This document shows, in pieces, positions 48,860-57,466 of a stretch of 64,000 bases of DNA (its first letter is position 1; each line of letters starts with the position of its first letter). Source of the stretch: Pseudomonas jessenii (lineage in GTDB: Bacteria; Pseudomonadota; Gammaproteobacteria; Pseudomonadales; Pseudomonadaceae). Location: contig NZ_NIWT01000004.1 of NCBI RefSeq assembly GCF_002236115.1, positions 310,001 through 374,000 on the forward strand, written 5' to 3'. Under the pieces are notes generated by a model that saw nothing but the letters and a program-made list of their open reading frames with translations, was not told the origin of the DNA and did no database searches. Made by a program: the position numbers and the translations under genes.

Positions 48860-51376
48860 TCAGCTCAGAGGCCAATGCTGGTGACAGGCGTGACGCACGG
48901 CGCTGGCGCTGCTCAACTTGAGCAGATCCTGGCTGATGCGCCGGCATTCGCTGGCGTCGAGATGACGCACGCGGTCCTTGATTTCGCCGACCTGTACCGG
49001 GCTCACCGACAATTCACTGACCCCCAGGCCGATCAACACCGGCGTGGCCAATGGATCGGACGCCAGTGCGCCGCACACGCCCACCCAACGGTTGTGCTGC
49101 GTCGCACCGGCGCAGGTCTGGGCGATCAGCCGCAGCAGTGCCGGGTGTAGCGCATCGACGCGAGCGGCGAGCCCGGCGTGGTCGCGGTCCATGGCCAGGG
49201 TGTATTGCGACAGGTCGTTGGTGCCGATGGACAGGAAGTCCGCGTGTTCGGCCAGTTGCTCGGCCAGCAGCGCGGCGGCCGGAACTTCGATCATCACACC
49301 CAGTTCCGGGCGTTGCACCAGGCCGAGTTCACCGCACAAGGCATCGAGGCGCTGGCGGATGTGCAGCAGCTCATCGACTTCCGTGACCATCGGCAGCAGG
49401 ATCCGGCAGCGTGACAACGGACGCAGGTGCAGCAGCGCGCGCAATTGCTGGTCGAGCAGTTCAGGGCGAGCCTGGGCCAGGCGAATGCCGCGCAGGCCGA
49501 GCACCGGATTGGCCTCGGCGGGCAGTGGCAGGTAGTCCAGTTGCTTGTCGCCGCCGACGTCGATGGTGCGGATGATCACCGACTTGTCGCCCATGGCATC
49601 GAGCACCGCTTGATAGGCGTGGTGTTGTTCCTGTTCGTCCGGCGCGGTGTGGCGGTCGACGAAGAGAAACTCGGTGCGCAGCAAGCCGACGCCGTCGGCG
49701 CCATTGGCCAACGCGTCTGCCGCTTCCGTGCTGGATGCCACATTGGCGGCGACCTCGATGCGCAGGCCATCGGTGGTCAGTGCGGGGGTGTGCGCCTGGG
49801 CCTGTTGTTCGGCCCGGCGTTGTTGCTGTTGCTGTTGCAGCTGGCGCACGTCGGCCAGGCGCTGTGTGCTGGGTGTCAGTTCGAGGCGGCCGCCGTCGGC
49901 GTCCAGCACCACCGGTTGCCCCTGTTGCTGATCGAGCAGCGTCGAACCCAGCGCCACCATGCACGGCAGGCCCTTGCCCCGGGCCAGAATCGCCACGTGG
50001 GAGGTCGCGCCACCTTCGGCCATGCACAGTCCGGCGACGCCTTGCTGGCTCAGTTGCAGTAAATCGGAGGGCGTCAGTTCATGCGCTGCGACGATGGCGC
50101 CGGCCGGCACGTCGTAATGCCAGGTGTCGCCGAGCAATGCGCGCAGCACCCGTTGCTTGAGGTCGCGCAGGTCGTTGGCGCGTTCGGCCAGCAGCGTGCT
50201 GCCGGTTTGCTGGAGGACTTCGCACTGCACGTCGATGGCCTGGCTCCAGGCGTGGGTCGCGGCCGTGCCCTGGGCGACGGTTTGTATGGCGGCGTCCAGC
50301 AGGGCCGGGTCTTCCAGCAGCGCCAGGTGTGCGGCGAAGATCGCCTCTTCAGCGGTGTCCTTGTGTTTTTTCGCCAGGACCAGCGTGCGTTCGATTTCGC
50401 TGCGCACCTGGCTCAGTGCCGCGTCCAGCACTTGCTGTTGTTGCTGGGGATCATGATGGCCGGCATCCACCGGCAGGCTGATCGCATTCAGGTGGAACAG
50501 CGGCCCGCCGACCAGGCCGGGCGCCGCACAGACGCCGTGCAATACACCGGCTTCGGCGGGGCGATTGCGTTGGGCAATCGTGGTCGGCGCGGCGGCATGG
50601 CTGTCTTCGGCCAGGGCTGTGGATAACGCGGTCAGCAAGGCTTGCAGCGCGGCTTCGGCGTCCGGGCCCTGGCAACTGACCTGGACTTCTGCCTGTTCGC
50701 CGATGGCCAGCCCCATCAGGCCGATCAGGCTGTCGCAGGTGGCCGACTTGCCGGCGAAATGCAGCTGCGATTTGCTTTTGAATCCTTGCGCGGTCTGACG
50801 GATCAACGCGGCCGGCCGGGCATGCAGACCGCCACGATGGGCGATGCGGATGTGGCCGACCACCTCTTCGCCAGCAAGCTCCACGTCCGCCTGCGCGCCC
50901 ACGCCCTGGCGGCGAATGATGTGTAGCAGCGGCTCGCCGACCTTTACCGACTTGAGGGTGATGGGCCGTGCCTGAAAGTCCTGGCTGTTGGTGAGGATCA
51001 GCAGGCTGACCAGGCTTTTGCACTGTTGCGCGACCTTGTCCAGGTCGTAGCGCAGCAGCGGCTGGCCATTGGAGACGCGCGCGCCTTCCTTGACCAGCAT
51101 CGAAAAGCCCTGGCCTTGCAGTTCGACGGTATCAAGGCCCAGGTGCAGCAGCAGCTCCGCACCGTTGTCGGCACGCAGGGTCACCGCATGGCCGGTGCGG
51201 GCGACATGCACCACCACGCCCGCGCACGGCGCATGAAGGGTATCGTTCAACGGGTCGATGGCGATCCCGTCGCCCATGGCGCCGCTGGCAAACACCGCAT
51301 CCGGGACTTTGGCGAGCGTGAGCACCGGGCCGCTGAGCGGGGCGCTTAAAGTCAGCTCTTTATTGTTGTTATGCAT
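48860..51376 (-). CDS. PTS fusion EIIA(Glc-type)-HPr-EI (NagF type)
   Basis: An 838-residue phosphotransfer protein that passes phosphate from PEP to NagE. Domain order: EIIA (about residues 1-150; phospho-histidine in ELLLHLGLDTVEL), HPr (about 165-255; histidine in HRGGLHARPAALI), EI (from about 280; phospho-histidine in GGATSHVAILARG and PEP-binding RTEFLF region, ending in the GVCGALASDP segment). It belongs to the GlcNAc cluster and replaces the general PTS proteins for this sugar. nagE starts 29 bases beyond its stop. Confidence 0.93.
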   Translation of the reverse strand: MHNNNKELTLSAPLSGPVLTLAKVPDAVFASGAMGDGIAIDPLNDTLHAPCAGVVVHVARTGHAVTLRADNGAELLLHLGLDTVELQGQGFSMLVKEGARVSNGQPLLRYDLDKVAQQCKSLVSLLILTNSQDFQARPITLKSVKVGEPLLHIIRRQGVGAQADVELAGEEVVGHIRIAHRGGLHARPAALIRQTAQGFKSKSQLHFAGKSATCDSLIGLMGLAIGEQAEVQVSCQGPDAEAALQALLTALSTALAEDSHAAAPTTIAQRNRPAEAGVLHGVCAAPGLVGGPLFHLNAISLPVDAGHHDPQQQQQVLDAALSQVRSEIERTLVLAKKHKDTAEEAIFAAHLALLEDPALLDAAIQTVAQGTAATHAWSQAIDVQCEVLQQTGSTLLAERANDLRDLKQRVLRALLGDTWHYDVPAGAIVAAHELTPSDLLQLSQQGVAGLCMAEGGATSHVAILARGKGLPCMVALGSTLLDQQQGQPVVLDADGGRLELTPSTQRLADVRQLQQQQQQRRAEQQAQAHTPALTTDGLRIEVAANVASSTEAADALANGADGVGLLRTEFLFVDRHTAPDEQEQHHAYQAVLDAMGDKSVIIRTIDVGGDKQLDYLPLPAEANPVLGLRGIRLAQARPELLDQQLRALLHLRPLSRCRILLPMVTEVDELLHIRQRLDALCGELGLVQRPELGVMIEVPAAALLAEQLAEHADFLSIGTNDLSQYTLAMDRDHAGLAARVDALHPALLRLIAQTCAGATQHNRWVGVCGALASDPLATPVLIGLGVSELSVSPVQVGEIKDRVRHLDASECRRISQDLLKLSSASAVRHACHQHWPLS

Positions 51377-51423
51377 GGCTCGGTCTCATCAAAAAATACG
51401 GTTCGGATCAACACGCCCCCCTC

Positions 51424-51524
51424 TGTAGGAGCGAGCTCGCTCGCGATGGACTAAAGAACGCCGCGTTTATCCAGCAAACGCGCGTTTTCGTTGACGACCA
51501 TCGCGAGCAAGCTCGCTCCTACAA
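51424..51524 (+). repeat. REP doublet inside the nag cluster
   Basis: TGTAGGAGCGAGCTCGCTCG and inverse, with CGCGTTTTCGTTGACGACC inside. It separates the SIS deaminase gene from the EIIA-HPr-EI gene, which point the same way, and may give them different mRNA stability. Confidence 0.92.
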
Positions 51525-51530
51525 GGGTGG

Positions 51531-52553
51531 TTAGTGCGTACGCGTCACTTTGCTCAGGTGCCGTGGCTGGTCCGGGTCCATGCCTCGGGCCACGGCCAGG
51601 CCGGCGGCCATCACGTAGAAACTCTGGATCGCGAGAATCGGGTCGAGGGCCGGGTGTTCGGCGCGGGTCAGCGTCAGGTCGCGTTCAAGCACGTCATCCG
51701 GCGCGGCCAGCAGGACAAGGGCGCCGCGTTGGCGCATGTCGGCGGCCAGGCTCAGCAAACCGGCCTGTTCGGCGCCCCGTGGGGCAAACACCAGCAGCGG
51801 GTAGTTGTCGCCAATCAAGGCCATCGGACCGTGACGGACTTCGGCGCTGCTGAAGGCTTCGGCCTGGATCGCCGAGGTCTCCTTGAACTTGAGCGCCGCT
51901 TCCTGGGCGATGGCGAAACCGGCGCCACGGCCGATCACCATCAGCCGCTGACAATCGCGCAAGGCGTCGATGGCCGGGCTCCAGTCCTGTTGCGCAGCAT
52001 CACGCAGGCCTTCGGGCAAGGCGCGGCAGGCGTCGAGCAGTTCGGCGTCTTCTTTCCAGTGGCCAATCAGCCGGGCGCTGGCGCTGAGGGTAGCGATAAA
52101 GCTCTTGGTCGCCGCGACGCTGCTTTCGGTGCCGGCACACAGCGGCAGGCTGAATTCGCAGGCGGCTTCCAGCGGCGAGTCTTCGGCATTGACCAGCGAA
52201 ATGCTCAAGGCGCCGCGCTTGCGCAACAGGCGCAGGCTGTTGACCAGGTCCGGGCTTTGCCCCGATTGCGAAAAGGCGAATGCCACCTGGCCGCTGACCT
52301 TCAACGGTGCCTGTTGCATGGTCACCACCGACATCGGCAGCGACGCCACCGGGATGCCCAGCAGTTGCATGGTCAGGTAGGCGAAGTAACTGGCGGCATG
52401 GTCGGAGCTGCCACGCGCCACGGTCATGGCCACTTGCGGCGGCTGACGACGCAGGCGCCCGGCGATCTCGATCATCTGCGGGTCGAGTTGCTGTAATTGG
52501 GCTTGCACGGCCTCGAACGAGGACAGCGCCTCTTCAAGCATTTTTGAAGTCAA
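51531..52553 (-). CDS. SIS-domain glucosamine-6-phosphate deaminase (NagB-II / GlmS-like)
   Basis: A 340-residue protein with two SIS domains but no glutaminase domain, thus a GlmS isomerase-half relative. Seen: TVARGSSDHAASYFAYL, SQSGQSPDLVNSLR, GTESSVAATKSF, and VIGRGAGFAIAQEAALKFKETSAIQAEAFSSAEVRHGP. In GlcNAc clusters this type deaminates GlcN-6-P to fructose-6-P. The start is uncertain: TTG at 52553 (MTSKMLEE) or ATG at 52541; both overlap the end of nagA, with GGAGAAG just upstream of the TTG. Confidence 0.88.
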   Translation of the reverse strand: MTSKMLEEALSSFEAVQAQLQQLDPQMIEIAGRLRRQPPQVAMTVARGSSDHAASYFAYLTMQLLGIPVASLPMSVVTMQQAPLKVSGQVAFAFSQSGQSPDLVNSLRLLRKRGALSISLVNAEDSPLEAACEFSLPLCAGTESSVAATKSFIATLSASARLIGHWKEDAELLDACRALPEGLRDAAQQDWSPAIDALRDCQRLMVIGRGAGFAIAQEAALKFKETSAIQAEAFSSAEVRHGPMALIGDNYPLLVFAPRGAEQAGLLSLAADMRQRGALVLLAAPDDVLERDLTLTRAEHPALDPILAIQSFYVMAAGLAVARGMDPDQPRHLSKVTRTH

Positions 52554-53640
52554 TGTCTTCTCCTTCGACCATGACGGCGGTCAGTTTCAGTGAGCGATCC
52601 AGCCGCACGCAGTCGGCCCAGGCCCCCGGTTGCAGGCGCCCGCGTTCGGTGATGCCGAGGTAGTCGGCGGGGAATTGCGACAGGCGCTGCGAGGCTTCGG
52701 CGATAGGCAGGCCGATTTTCACCAGATTGCGCAGAGCCTGATCCATGGTCAGGGTGCTGCCGGCCAGCGTGCCGTCGGGCAGGCGCACGCCACCGAGGCA
52801 TTTGGTCACGGTGTGGCTGCCGAGTTTGTACTCGCCATCGGGCATGCCGGCGGCGGCGGTCGAGTCGGTGACGCAATACAGGCAAGGAATCGAACGCAGG
52901 GCCACGCGGATGGCGCCGGGGTGCACGTGCAGCAAATCCGGGATCAGCTCTGCGTATTTGGCGTGGGCCAGGGCAGCGCCGACGATCCCGGGCTCGCGGT
53001 GATGCAGCGGGCTCATGGCGTTGTAGAGGTGGGTGAAACTGCTGGCGCCGGCCTCCAGCGCGGCCACGCCTTCCTCATAACTGCCCAGAGTGTGGCCGAT
53101 CTGCATGCGAATGCCGCGGCTGCTGAGGTCGCGGATCAAGGTATCGTGACCGGCGATTTCCGGGGCAATGGTGATCACCCGGATCGGTGCGAGCGCCAGG
53201 TACGCTTCGACTTCGGCCATCAGCGCGGTGTGGGCGAAGTTGGGTTGCGCGCCGAGTTTGCCCGGGTTGATGTAGGGGCCTTCGAGGTGTACGCCAAGCA
53301 CCCGGGCGCAGCCTTGGGGCCGCTGCTCACAGAATTCGCCGACGGCCTGGAGCACGCTGGATATCTCTTCGCTCGGTGCCGTCATGGTGGTGGCCAGCAA
53401 CGATGTAGTGCCGAAGCGCACGTGGGTTCGGGTGATGGTTTCGAAGGCCGGCGCGCCTTCCATGATGTCTTTGCCGCCGCCGCCGTGAACGTGCAGGTCG
53501 ATGAAGCCCGGCAGCAGGTACGGCAGATCGTTGTCCGCCGGATCGCAGGGCTGGCCTTCGATCGACACGACTTTGCCGTGCTCATGGACCAGTCGGCCGC
53601 GAACCCAGCCGTGGGCGGTGAGGATGTTGTCTTCGGACAT
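52534..53640 (-). CDS. nagA: NagA, N-acetylglucosamine-6-phosphate deacetylase
   Basis: NagA (368 aa) removes the acetyl group from GlcNAc-6-P. An amidohydrolase-fold protein with LLPGFIDLHVHGGGGKDIMEG, the metal residues in HLEGPYINPGKLGAQ, TLGSYEEG, HLYNAMSPLHHREPG and CVTDSTAAAGMPDGEY. It overlaps the SIS deaminase gene by up to 20 bases and is preceded by nagR 39 bases upstream, forming nagR-nagA-nagB-II. Confidence 0.95.
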   Translation of the reverse strand: MSEDNILTAHGWVRGRLVHEHGKVVSIEGQPCDPADNDLPYLLPGFIDLHVHGGGGKDIMEGAPAFETITRTHVRFGTTSLLATTMTAPSEEISSVLQAVGEFCEQRPQGCARVLGVHLEGPYINPGKLGAQPNFAHTALMAEVEAYLALAPIRVITIAPEIAGHDTLIRDLSSRGIRMQIGHTLGSYEEGVAALEAGASSFTHLYNAMSPLHHREPGIVGAALAHAKYAELIPDLLHVHPGAIRVALRSIPCLYCVTDSTAAAGMPDGEYKLGSHTVTKCLGGVRLPDGTLAGSTLTMDQALRNLVKIGLPIAEASQRLSQFPADYLGITERGRLQPGAWADCVRLDRSLKLTAVMVEGEDIDFKNA

Positions 53641-53679
53641 GATCGGTTCTCTGGGTGGGCGGTTTCGCGATGCAGCGTT

Positions 53680-54411
53680 CTAGCGGCGAAGCTCTGCGAC
53701 AAAGTCGTAGTAGTCGTTACGGCAATAGGTGTCGGTGACTTCGATGGGCGTGTTGTCTTCCAGGTAGCCGACCCGGGTCATCAGCAACATGGCGGTGCCG
53801 GGGGCGATGCCCACCAGGGCTGCGAATTCGTCCGAGGCGTTGATCGCCTGGATGTGCTGCAGGGCGCGGACAACCGGTTTGCCGATGCCGTCGAGGTATT
53901 CGTAGAGGGAATCGCCCACCGCCTGCGGCTTGGGAATGATCGAGGCGGGCAGGGTGCTCATCTCGATGGCCATCACCGTGTCGTCGGCCTTGCGCAGGCG
54001 TTTGAGGCGCGCGACTTTGTCGTTGGGCGACAGGCCGAGGCGGATCAGTTCTTCGTGGGTCGGCAAGGTGATTTCCCGCTCCAGCCATTGCGATCCGGGC
54101 ACGAAACCCTTGAGGCGGAGCATTTCACTGAAACCGGAAAGGCGCGACAACGGTTGTTCGAGACGCGGCGTGATGAAGGTGCCGGAGCCCTGGTTGCGGC
54201 GGATCAGGCCTTGTTCGAACAACACTTCCAGAGCCTTGCGTGCAGTGACGCGGGAGATGCCCAGCGCCTCGCTCAGATTGCGCTCCGACGGCATGGCCTG
54301 TTCGGCTTTCCACTGGCCGGCATGGATCGCCGCTTCCAGATTGCGTGCCAGTTGCAGGTACAACGGCGTGGGTTGGGTGTCGTCCGGGCGCAGGGCTGAA
54401 AGGTCGTTCAT
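53680..54411 (-). CDS. NagR-type GntR/HutC family regulator
   Basis: A 243-residue transcription regulator. The N-terminal winged helix (about residues 16-85) includes PSERNLSEALGISRVTARKALEVL and GSGTFITPRLEQ. The C-terminal UTRA effector domain (about 100-240) fits binding of an amino-sugar phosphate such as GlcNAc-6-P or GlcN-6-P. As first gene of the nag cluster it probably represses it. Candidate half-sites TGGTATT lie in front of it at 54469-54488. Confidence 0.9.
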   Translation of the reverse strand: MNDLSALRPDDTQPTPLYLQLARNLEAAIHAGQWKAEQAMPSERNLSEALGISRVTARKALEVLFEQGLIRRNQGSGTFITPRLEQPLSRLSGFSEMLRLKGFVPGSQWLEREITLPTHEELIRLGLSPNDKVARLKRLRKADDTVMAIEMSTLPASIIPKPQAVGDSLYEYLDGIGKPVVRALQHIQAINASDEFAALVGIAPGTAMLLMTRVGYLEDNTPIEVTDTYCRNDYYDFVAELRR

Positions 54412-54468
54412 TTAATTATTGTCCGACGCGTCTGTAGGAAAGTTACTTGTTCGCTGTAGGACAAAAAA

Positions 54469-54572
54469 CTAATACCACTTGAATACCATGTCAATGCAGC
54501 TCTCAGGCTGCAGGTGCGTTAAACAGGCCTTATTGGGCGCAGTGGAAAGAGGCTGGATTGAAGTGGTATTAG
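54469..54572 (-). promoter_or_regulatory. Candidate nagR operator: repeated TGGTATT motifs
   Basis: AATACCA occurs at 54471-54477 and 54482-54488, 11 bases apart (one helical turn). The segment CTAATACCACTT (54469-54480) returns inverted as AAGTGGTATTAG at 54561-54572; including flanks, 15 of 16 bases agree. A fourth TGGTATT is at 54629-54635. TGGTAT-like half-sites are typical of GntR/HutC regulators of amino-sugar genes, so nagR autoregulation is likely but untested. Confidence 0.5.
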
Positions 54573-54590
54573 CGGTGGGAGGATTTAAAG

Positions 54591-54661
54591 CAAAGATCGC
54601 AGCCTTCGGCAGCTTCTACAGGGGGAAATGGTATTCACCCTGCAGGAGCTGCCGAAGGCTG
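54591..54661 (+). repeat. Inverted repeat of the GGAGCTGCCGAAGGCT class
   Basis: AGCCTTCGGCAGCTTCTACA (54601-54620) and TGCAGGAGCTGCCGAAGGCT (54641-54660) face each other. A single related arm, GCAGGAGCTGCCGCTGGCTC, is found at 55261-55280. With the operator this fills the 295-base gap 54412-54706; no gene was seen there. Confidence 0.82.
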
Positions 54662-54706
54662 GAATTTTTTTGATTTTTTTTGCGAGGCGACCAAAGGTCG
54701 GGGGAT

Positions 54707-55210
54707 TTACGGGCGGATCTCGATCATCGTGCCGTCCGGCACCAGGTTCCAGACTTCGCGCATGTCCATGTTGCGCATGGCGATGCAGCCGTCGGTCCAG
54801 TCCAGGGTGTGGAACAGGTCTTCCGGGGTGTCTTCGCTGTCCGGGGTGCCGTGGATCATGATCATGCCGCCGGGCTCGACGCCTTCACGACGGGCGCGGG
54901 CGGAGTCGCTGATGTTCGGGTAGGAAATGTGCATCGCCAGGTTGAAACGGTCGCTGATCTTGCGCCAGTCGACCCAGTAGAAGCCTTCCGGGGTGCGCTT
55001 GTCGCCTTCCATCAGCTTCGGCCCCTTGGGACGCTTGCCCAGGGAAATGCGATAGGTTTTGAGCGGCTTGCCGTCATTGATCAATTGCAATTGATGGGAA
55101 GACTTGAGAATCAGGATTTTCTCGATGACCTTGCCGTCCAGGGTTTCCACGGCAGAAGCCTGGGACACCGTGACAAACGACAAACAGAACAGGGCAAGCA
55201 ACCAGCGCAT
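54707..55210 (-). CDS. L,D-transpeptidase (YkuD family)
   Basis: A 167-residue exported protein beginning MRWLLALFCLSFVTVSQASA, a signal peptide. The YkuD catalytic region is IMIHGTPDSEDTPEDLF followed by the cysteine in DWTDGCIAMRNMDM; the common SHGC is TDGC here, still with the catalytic histidine and cysteine. Such enzymes form 3-3 cross-links in peptidoglycan or attach lipoproteins; the short form may instead be a murein-recycling or scaffold enzyme. Upstream extension of the reading frame is not conserved-looking. Confidence 0.88.
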   Translation of the reverse strand: MRWLLALFCLSFVTVSQASAVETLDGKVIEKILILKSSHQLQLINDGKPLKTYRISLGKRPKGPKLMEGDKRTPEGFYWVDWRKISDRFNLAMHISYPNISDSARARREGVEPGGMIMIHGTPDSEDTPEDLFHTLDWTDGCIAMRNMDMREVWNLVPDGTMIEIRP

Positions 55211-55331
55211 TGAAACGATTCCCCAGGAGGTGTCGCGACTATTTATGTATAGAAGTTTTTGCAGGAGCTGCCGCTGGCTCTGGCCGCATTCGGACAATCT
55301 TTCGGCGCCTCCCGGTGATGCCGAGATGACA

Positions 55332-55883
55332 TCAGATAATGGCAGGCTGAGCAAGCGGTGGGATCGATTCAGACCGAACGGGATAGATTTCGGTCCGCCG
55401 GTCAGCGAAGAAGCATTCTAAGGTACGGCCCACCGTGCGGAAAGCCAGCTCATCCCATGGAATGTCCGCTTCGTCGAATAGTTGCACTTCCAGGCTCTCG
55501 GGGCCGGCGCAAAAGTCCAGGTCCACCAGTTCGGCACGGAAGAACACATGCACCTGGCTGATGTGCGGCACGTCGATCAGGGTATAGATGTTCAGGTTGC
55601 GCACCCGGGCGCAGGCTTCCTCGGCCGTCTCGCGAATGGCAGCCTGTTCGATGGTCTCGCCGTTCTCCATGAAACCGGCGGGCAGGGTCCAGTAACCGCG
55701 TCGCGGCTCGATGGCCCGCCGGCACAGCAATACCTGGGTGCCCCAGGTCGCCACGCAGCCGGCGACGATGTTGGGGTTCTGGTAGTGAATGGCGTGACAA
55801 CTGTCGCAGACAAAGCGCAGGCGCGAATCGCCTTCGGGAATGCGCTGGGTCACCGGGTTACCGCACTGGCTGCAAAATTTCAT
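55332..55883 (-). CDS. Zinc-ribbon NUDIX hydrolase
   Basis: A 183-residue protein with an N-terminal zinc ribbon (CSQCG, then CDSCH) and a NUDIX domain. The NUDIX box is GFMENGETIEQAAIRETAEE; the glycine after EE that completes the usual REUXEEXGU is replaced (EEACA). The layout resembles NudC-like NADH pyrophosphatases, but the protein is shorter and lacks the long N-terminal domain of NudC, so the substrate is not assigned. ATG at 55883 (MKFCSQCGNP) is divergent from the next gene. Confidence 0.87.
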   Translation of the reverse strand: MKFCSQCGNPVTQRIPEGDSRLRFVCDSCHAIHYQNPNIVAGCVATWGTQVLLCRRAIEPRRGYWTLPAGFMENGETIEQAAIRETAEEACARVRNLNIYTLIDVPHISQVHVFFRAELVDLDFCAGPESLEVQLFDEADIPWDELAFRTVGRTLECFFADRRTEIYPVRSESIPPLAQPAII

Positions 55884-56030
55884 GCTGGGGTTCCTGAATG
55901 CTGCGCCTATCTTGGCGTGCGGCAGTGCCGGTCGGCAAGTTGTCGTTTCGCGACATGGGGCGGTTGCGGGGGTTGGGCGACCGCAGCGATTGGTGCATGA
56001 TGCCGGGTAAGGCACAAATCGAGAACACTC

Positions 56031-56630
56031 ATGCTGGACGAGCTACTGCATCGGGTTAGTAACCACACTCCACGCACACTGGAGACCGATCGTCGTTTTC
56101 CCGAGGCAGCGGTGCTGGTGCCCATCACCCGCAGTGACGAGCCCGAGCTGGTGTTGACCCTGCGTGCCAGCGGCCTGTCGACCCATGGCGGCGAAGTTGC
56201 CTTCCCCGGCGGGCGCCGTGACCCCGAAGACCCCGACCTGATTTTCACCGCCCTGCGTGAAGCCGAAGAAGAGATCGGCCTGCCGCCGGGGCTGGTCGAG
56301 GTGATCGGACCGCTCAGCCCGCTGATCAGCCTGCATGGCATCAAGGTCACGCCCTATGTCGGGGTGATCCCGGATTTTGTCGAATACCGGGCCAACGACG
56401 CCGAGATCGCCGCGGTGTTCAGCGTGCCCCTGGAATTCTTCCGTAAAGACCCTCGCGAACATACCCACCGCATCGACTATCAGGGCCGCAGCTGGTACGT
56501 GCCGAGCTATCGCTATGGCGAATACAAGATCTGGGGGCTGACGGCGATCATGATCGTTGAGTTGATCAACCTGCTGTATGACGCCAAAATCAGCCTGCAT
56601 CAGCCTCCCAAAAGCTTTATCAGTATCTGA
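56031..56630 (+). CDS. CoA pyrophosphatase-type NUDIX hydrolase (NudL-like)
   Basis: A 199-residue NUDIX protein. The CoA-hydrolase signature LTLRASGLSTHGGEVAFPGG precedes the NUDIX box GGRRDPEDPDLIFTALREAEEEIGL. Members split coenzyme A or acyl-CoA to 3',5'-ADP and phosphopantetheine. The residues of the box are complete. It is separated by 147 bases from the divergent zinc-ribbon NUDIX gene, so two NUDIX genes are head to head here. Confidence 0.9.
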   Translation: MLDELLHRVSNHTPRTLETDRRFPEAAVLVPITRSDEPELVLTLRASGLSTHGGEVAFPGGRRDPEDPDLIFTALREAEEEIGLPPGLVEVIGPLSPLISLHGIKVTPYVGVIPDFVEYRANDAEIAAVFSVPLEFFRKDPREHTHRIDYQGRSWYVPSYRYGEYKIWGLTAIMIVELINLLYDAKISLHQPPKSFISI

Positions 56631-56700
56631 AGCCATCGTTCGAATGGCCTGAATACTGGTTTTGCTGAAAAAGCCTGCCTGAGCCTTGAGGAATACAACA

Positions 56701-57225
56701 ATGAAATACCGCCTGGGCGACGCCCGCGTCGAAACCCATCCACAGAGCTGGGTCGCACCCAATGCCGTGCTGGTGGGCAAGGTCAAGCTGGAAGAGGGCG
56801 CCAACGTCTGGTTCAACGCCGTATTGCGCGGCGACAACGAATTGATCCTGATCGGCAAGAACAGCAACGTCCAGGACGGCACCGTGATGCACACCGACAT
56901 GGGCTACCCACTGACCATCGGTACCGGCGTGACCATCGGCCACAACGCCATGCTCCACGGCTGCACCGTCGGCGACTACAGCCTGATCGGCATCAACGCG
57001 GTGATTCTCAATGGTGCGAAGATCGGCAAGAACTGCATCATCGGCGCCAATTCGCTGATCGGCGAAGGCAAGGAGATTCCGGACGGATCGCTGGTCATGG
57101 GCTCGCCCGGCAAAGTGGTGCGTGAATTGACCGAGCCGCAAATCAGGATGCTGGAGGCCAGCGCTGCTCACTACGTGCACAACTCGCAGCGCTATGCCCG
57201 CGACCTGGCCGAGCAGGAAGAATGA
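56701..57225 (+). CDS. Gamma-class carbonic anhydrase-like protein (YrdA type)
   Basis: A 174-residue left-handed beta-helix trimer protein. Hexapeptide repeats run through most of the chain. Metal-site histidines are visible in GTVMHTDMG and GHNAMLHGC, as in gamma-carbonic anhydrases. Activity in this subfamily is often not shown, so the physiological role is uncertain. ATG at 56701 fits; the next gene overlaps its stop (ATGA). Confidence 0.9.
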   Translation: MKYRLGDARVETHPQSWVAPNAVLVGKVKLEEGANVWFNAVLRGDNELILIGKNSNVQDGTVMHTDMGYPLTIGTGVTIGHNAMLHGCTVGDYSLIGINAVILNGAKIGKNCIIGANSLIGEGKEIPDGSLVMGSPGKVVRELTEPQIRMLEASAAHYVHNSQRYARDLAEQEE

Positions 57226-57437
57226 CTGCCAGCGAACGCCCGGTTGCATCGCCCTGCGTGAATATCTGTGCGCTGGACGACGATGACATCTGCACCGGTT
57301 GCCAACGCACGGTGGAGGAGATTACCCGCTGGAGCCGCATGACCAACGACGAGCGCCGCACGGTGTTGGGGTTGTGTCATGAGCGGGCCAAGGCCAGTGG
57401 GTTGATCTGGATGTTGCCTTCCAAATCCGATAACTGA
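57222..57437 (+). CDS. DUF1289 small cysteine-rich protein
   Basis: A 71-residue protein with the DUF1289 pattern [21 protein letters not shown] followed by [19 protein letters not shown]. The clustered cysteines probably bind zinc or an Fe-S cluster; function is unknown. Its ATG at 57222 overlaps the stop of the carbonic anhydrase gene, so they are translated together. The REP array starts 30 bases after the stop. Confidence 0.88.
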   Translation: MTASERPVASPCVNICALDDDDICTGCQRTVEEITRWSRMTNDERRTVLGLCHERAKASGLIWMLPSKSDN

Positions 57438-57466
57438 ATTGCCCCCAGAAAGTGCTTCGCACTTTA

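Noticed and set aside
53382..53702. Small alternative ORF at the nagA start region (106 codons, reverse)
   Set aside because: It overlaps nagA in another frame, is Arg/Ser-rich, and has no ribosome site or homology-like features.
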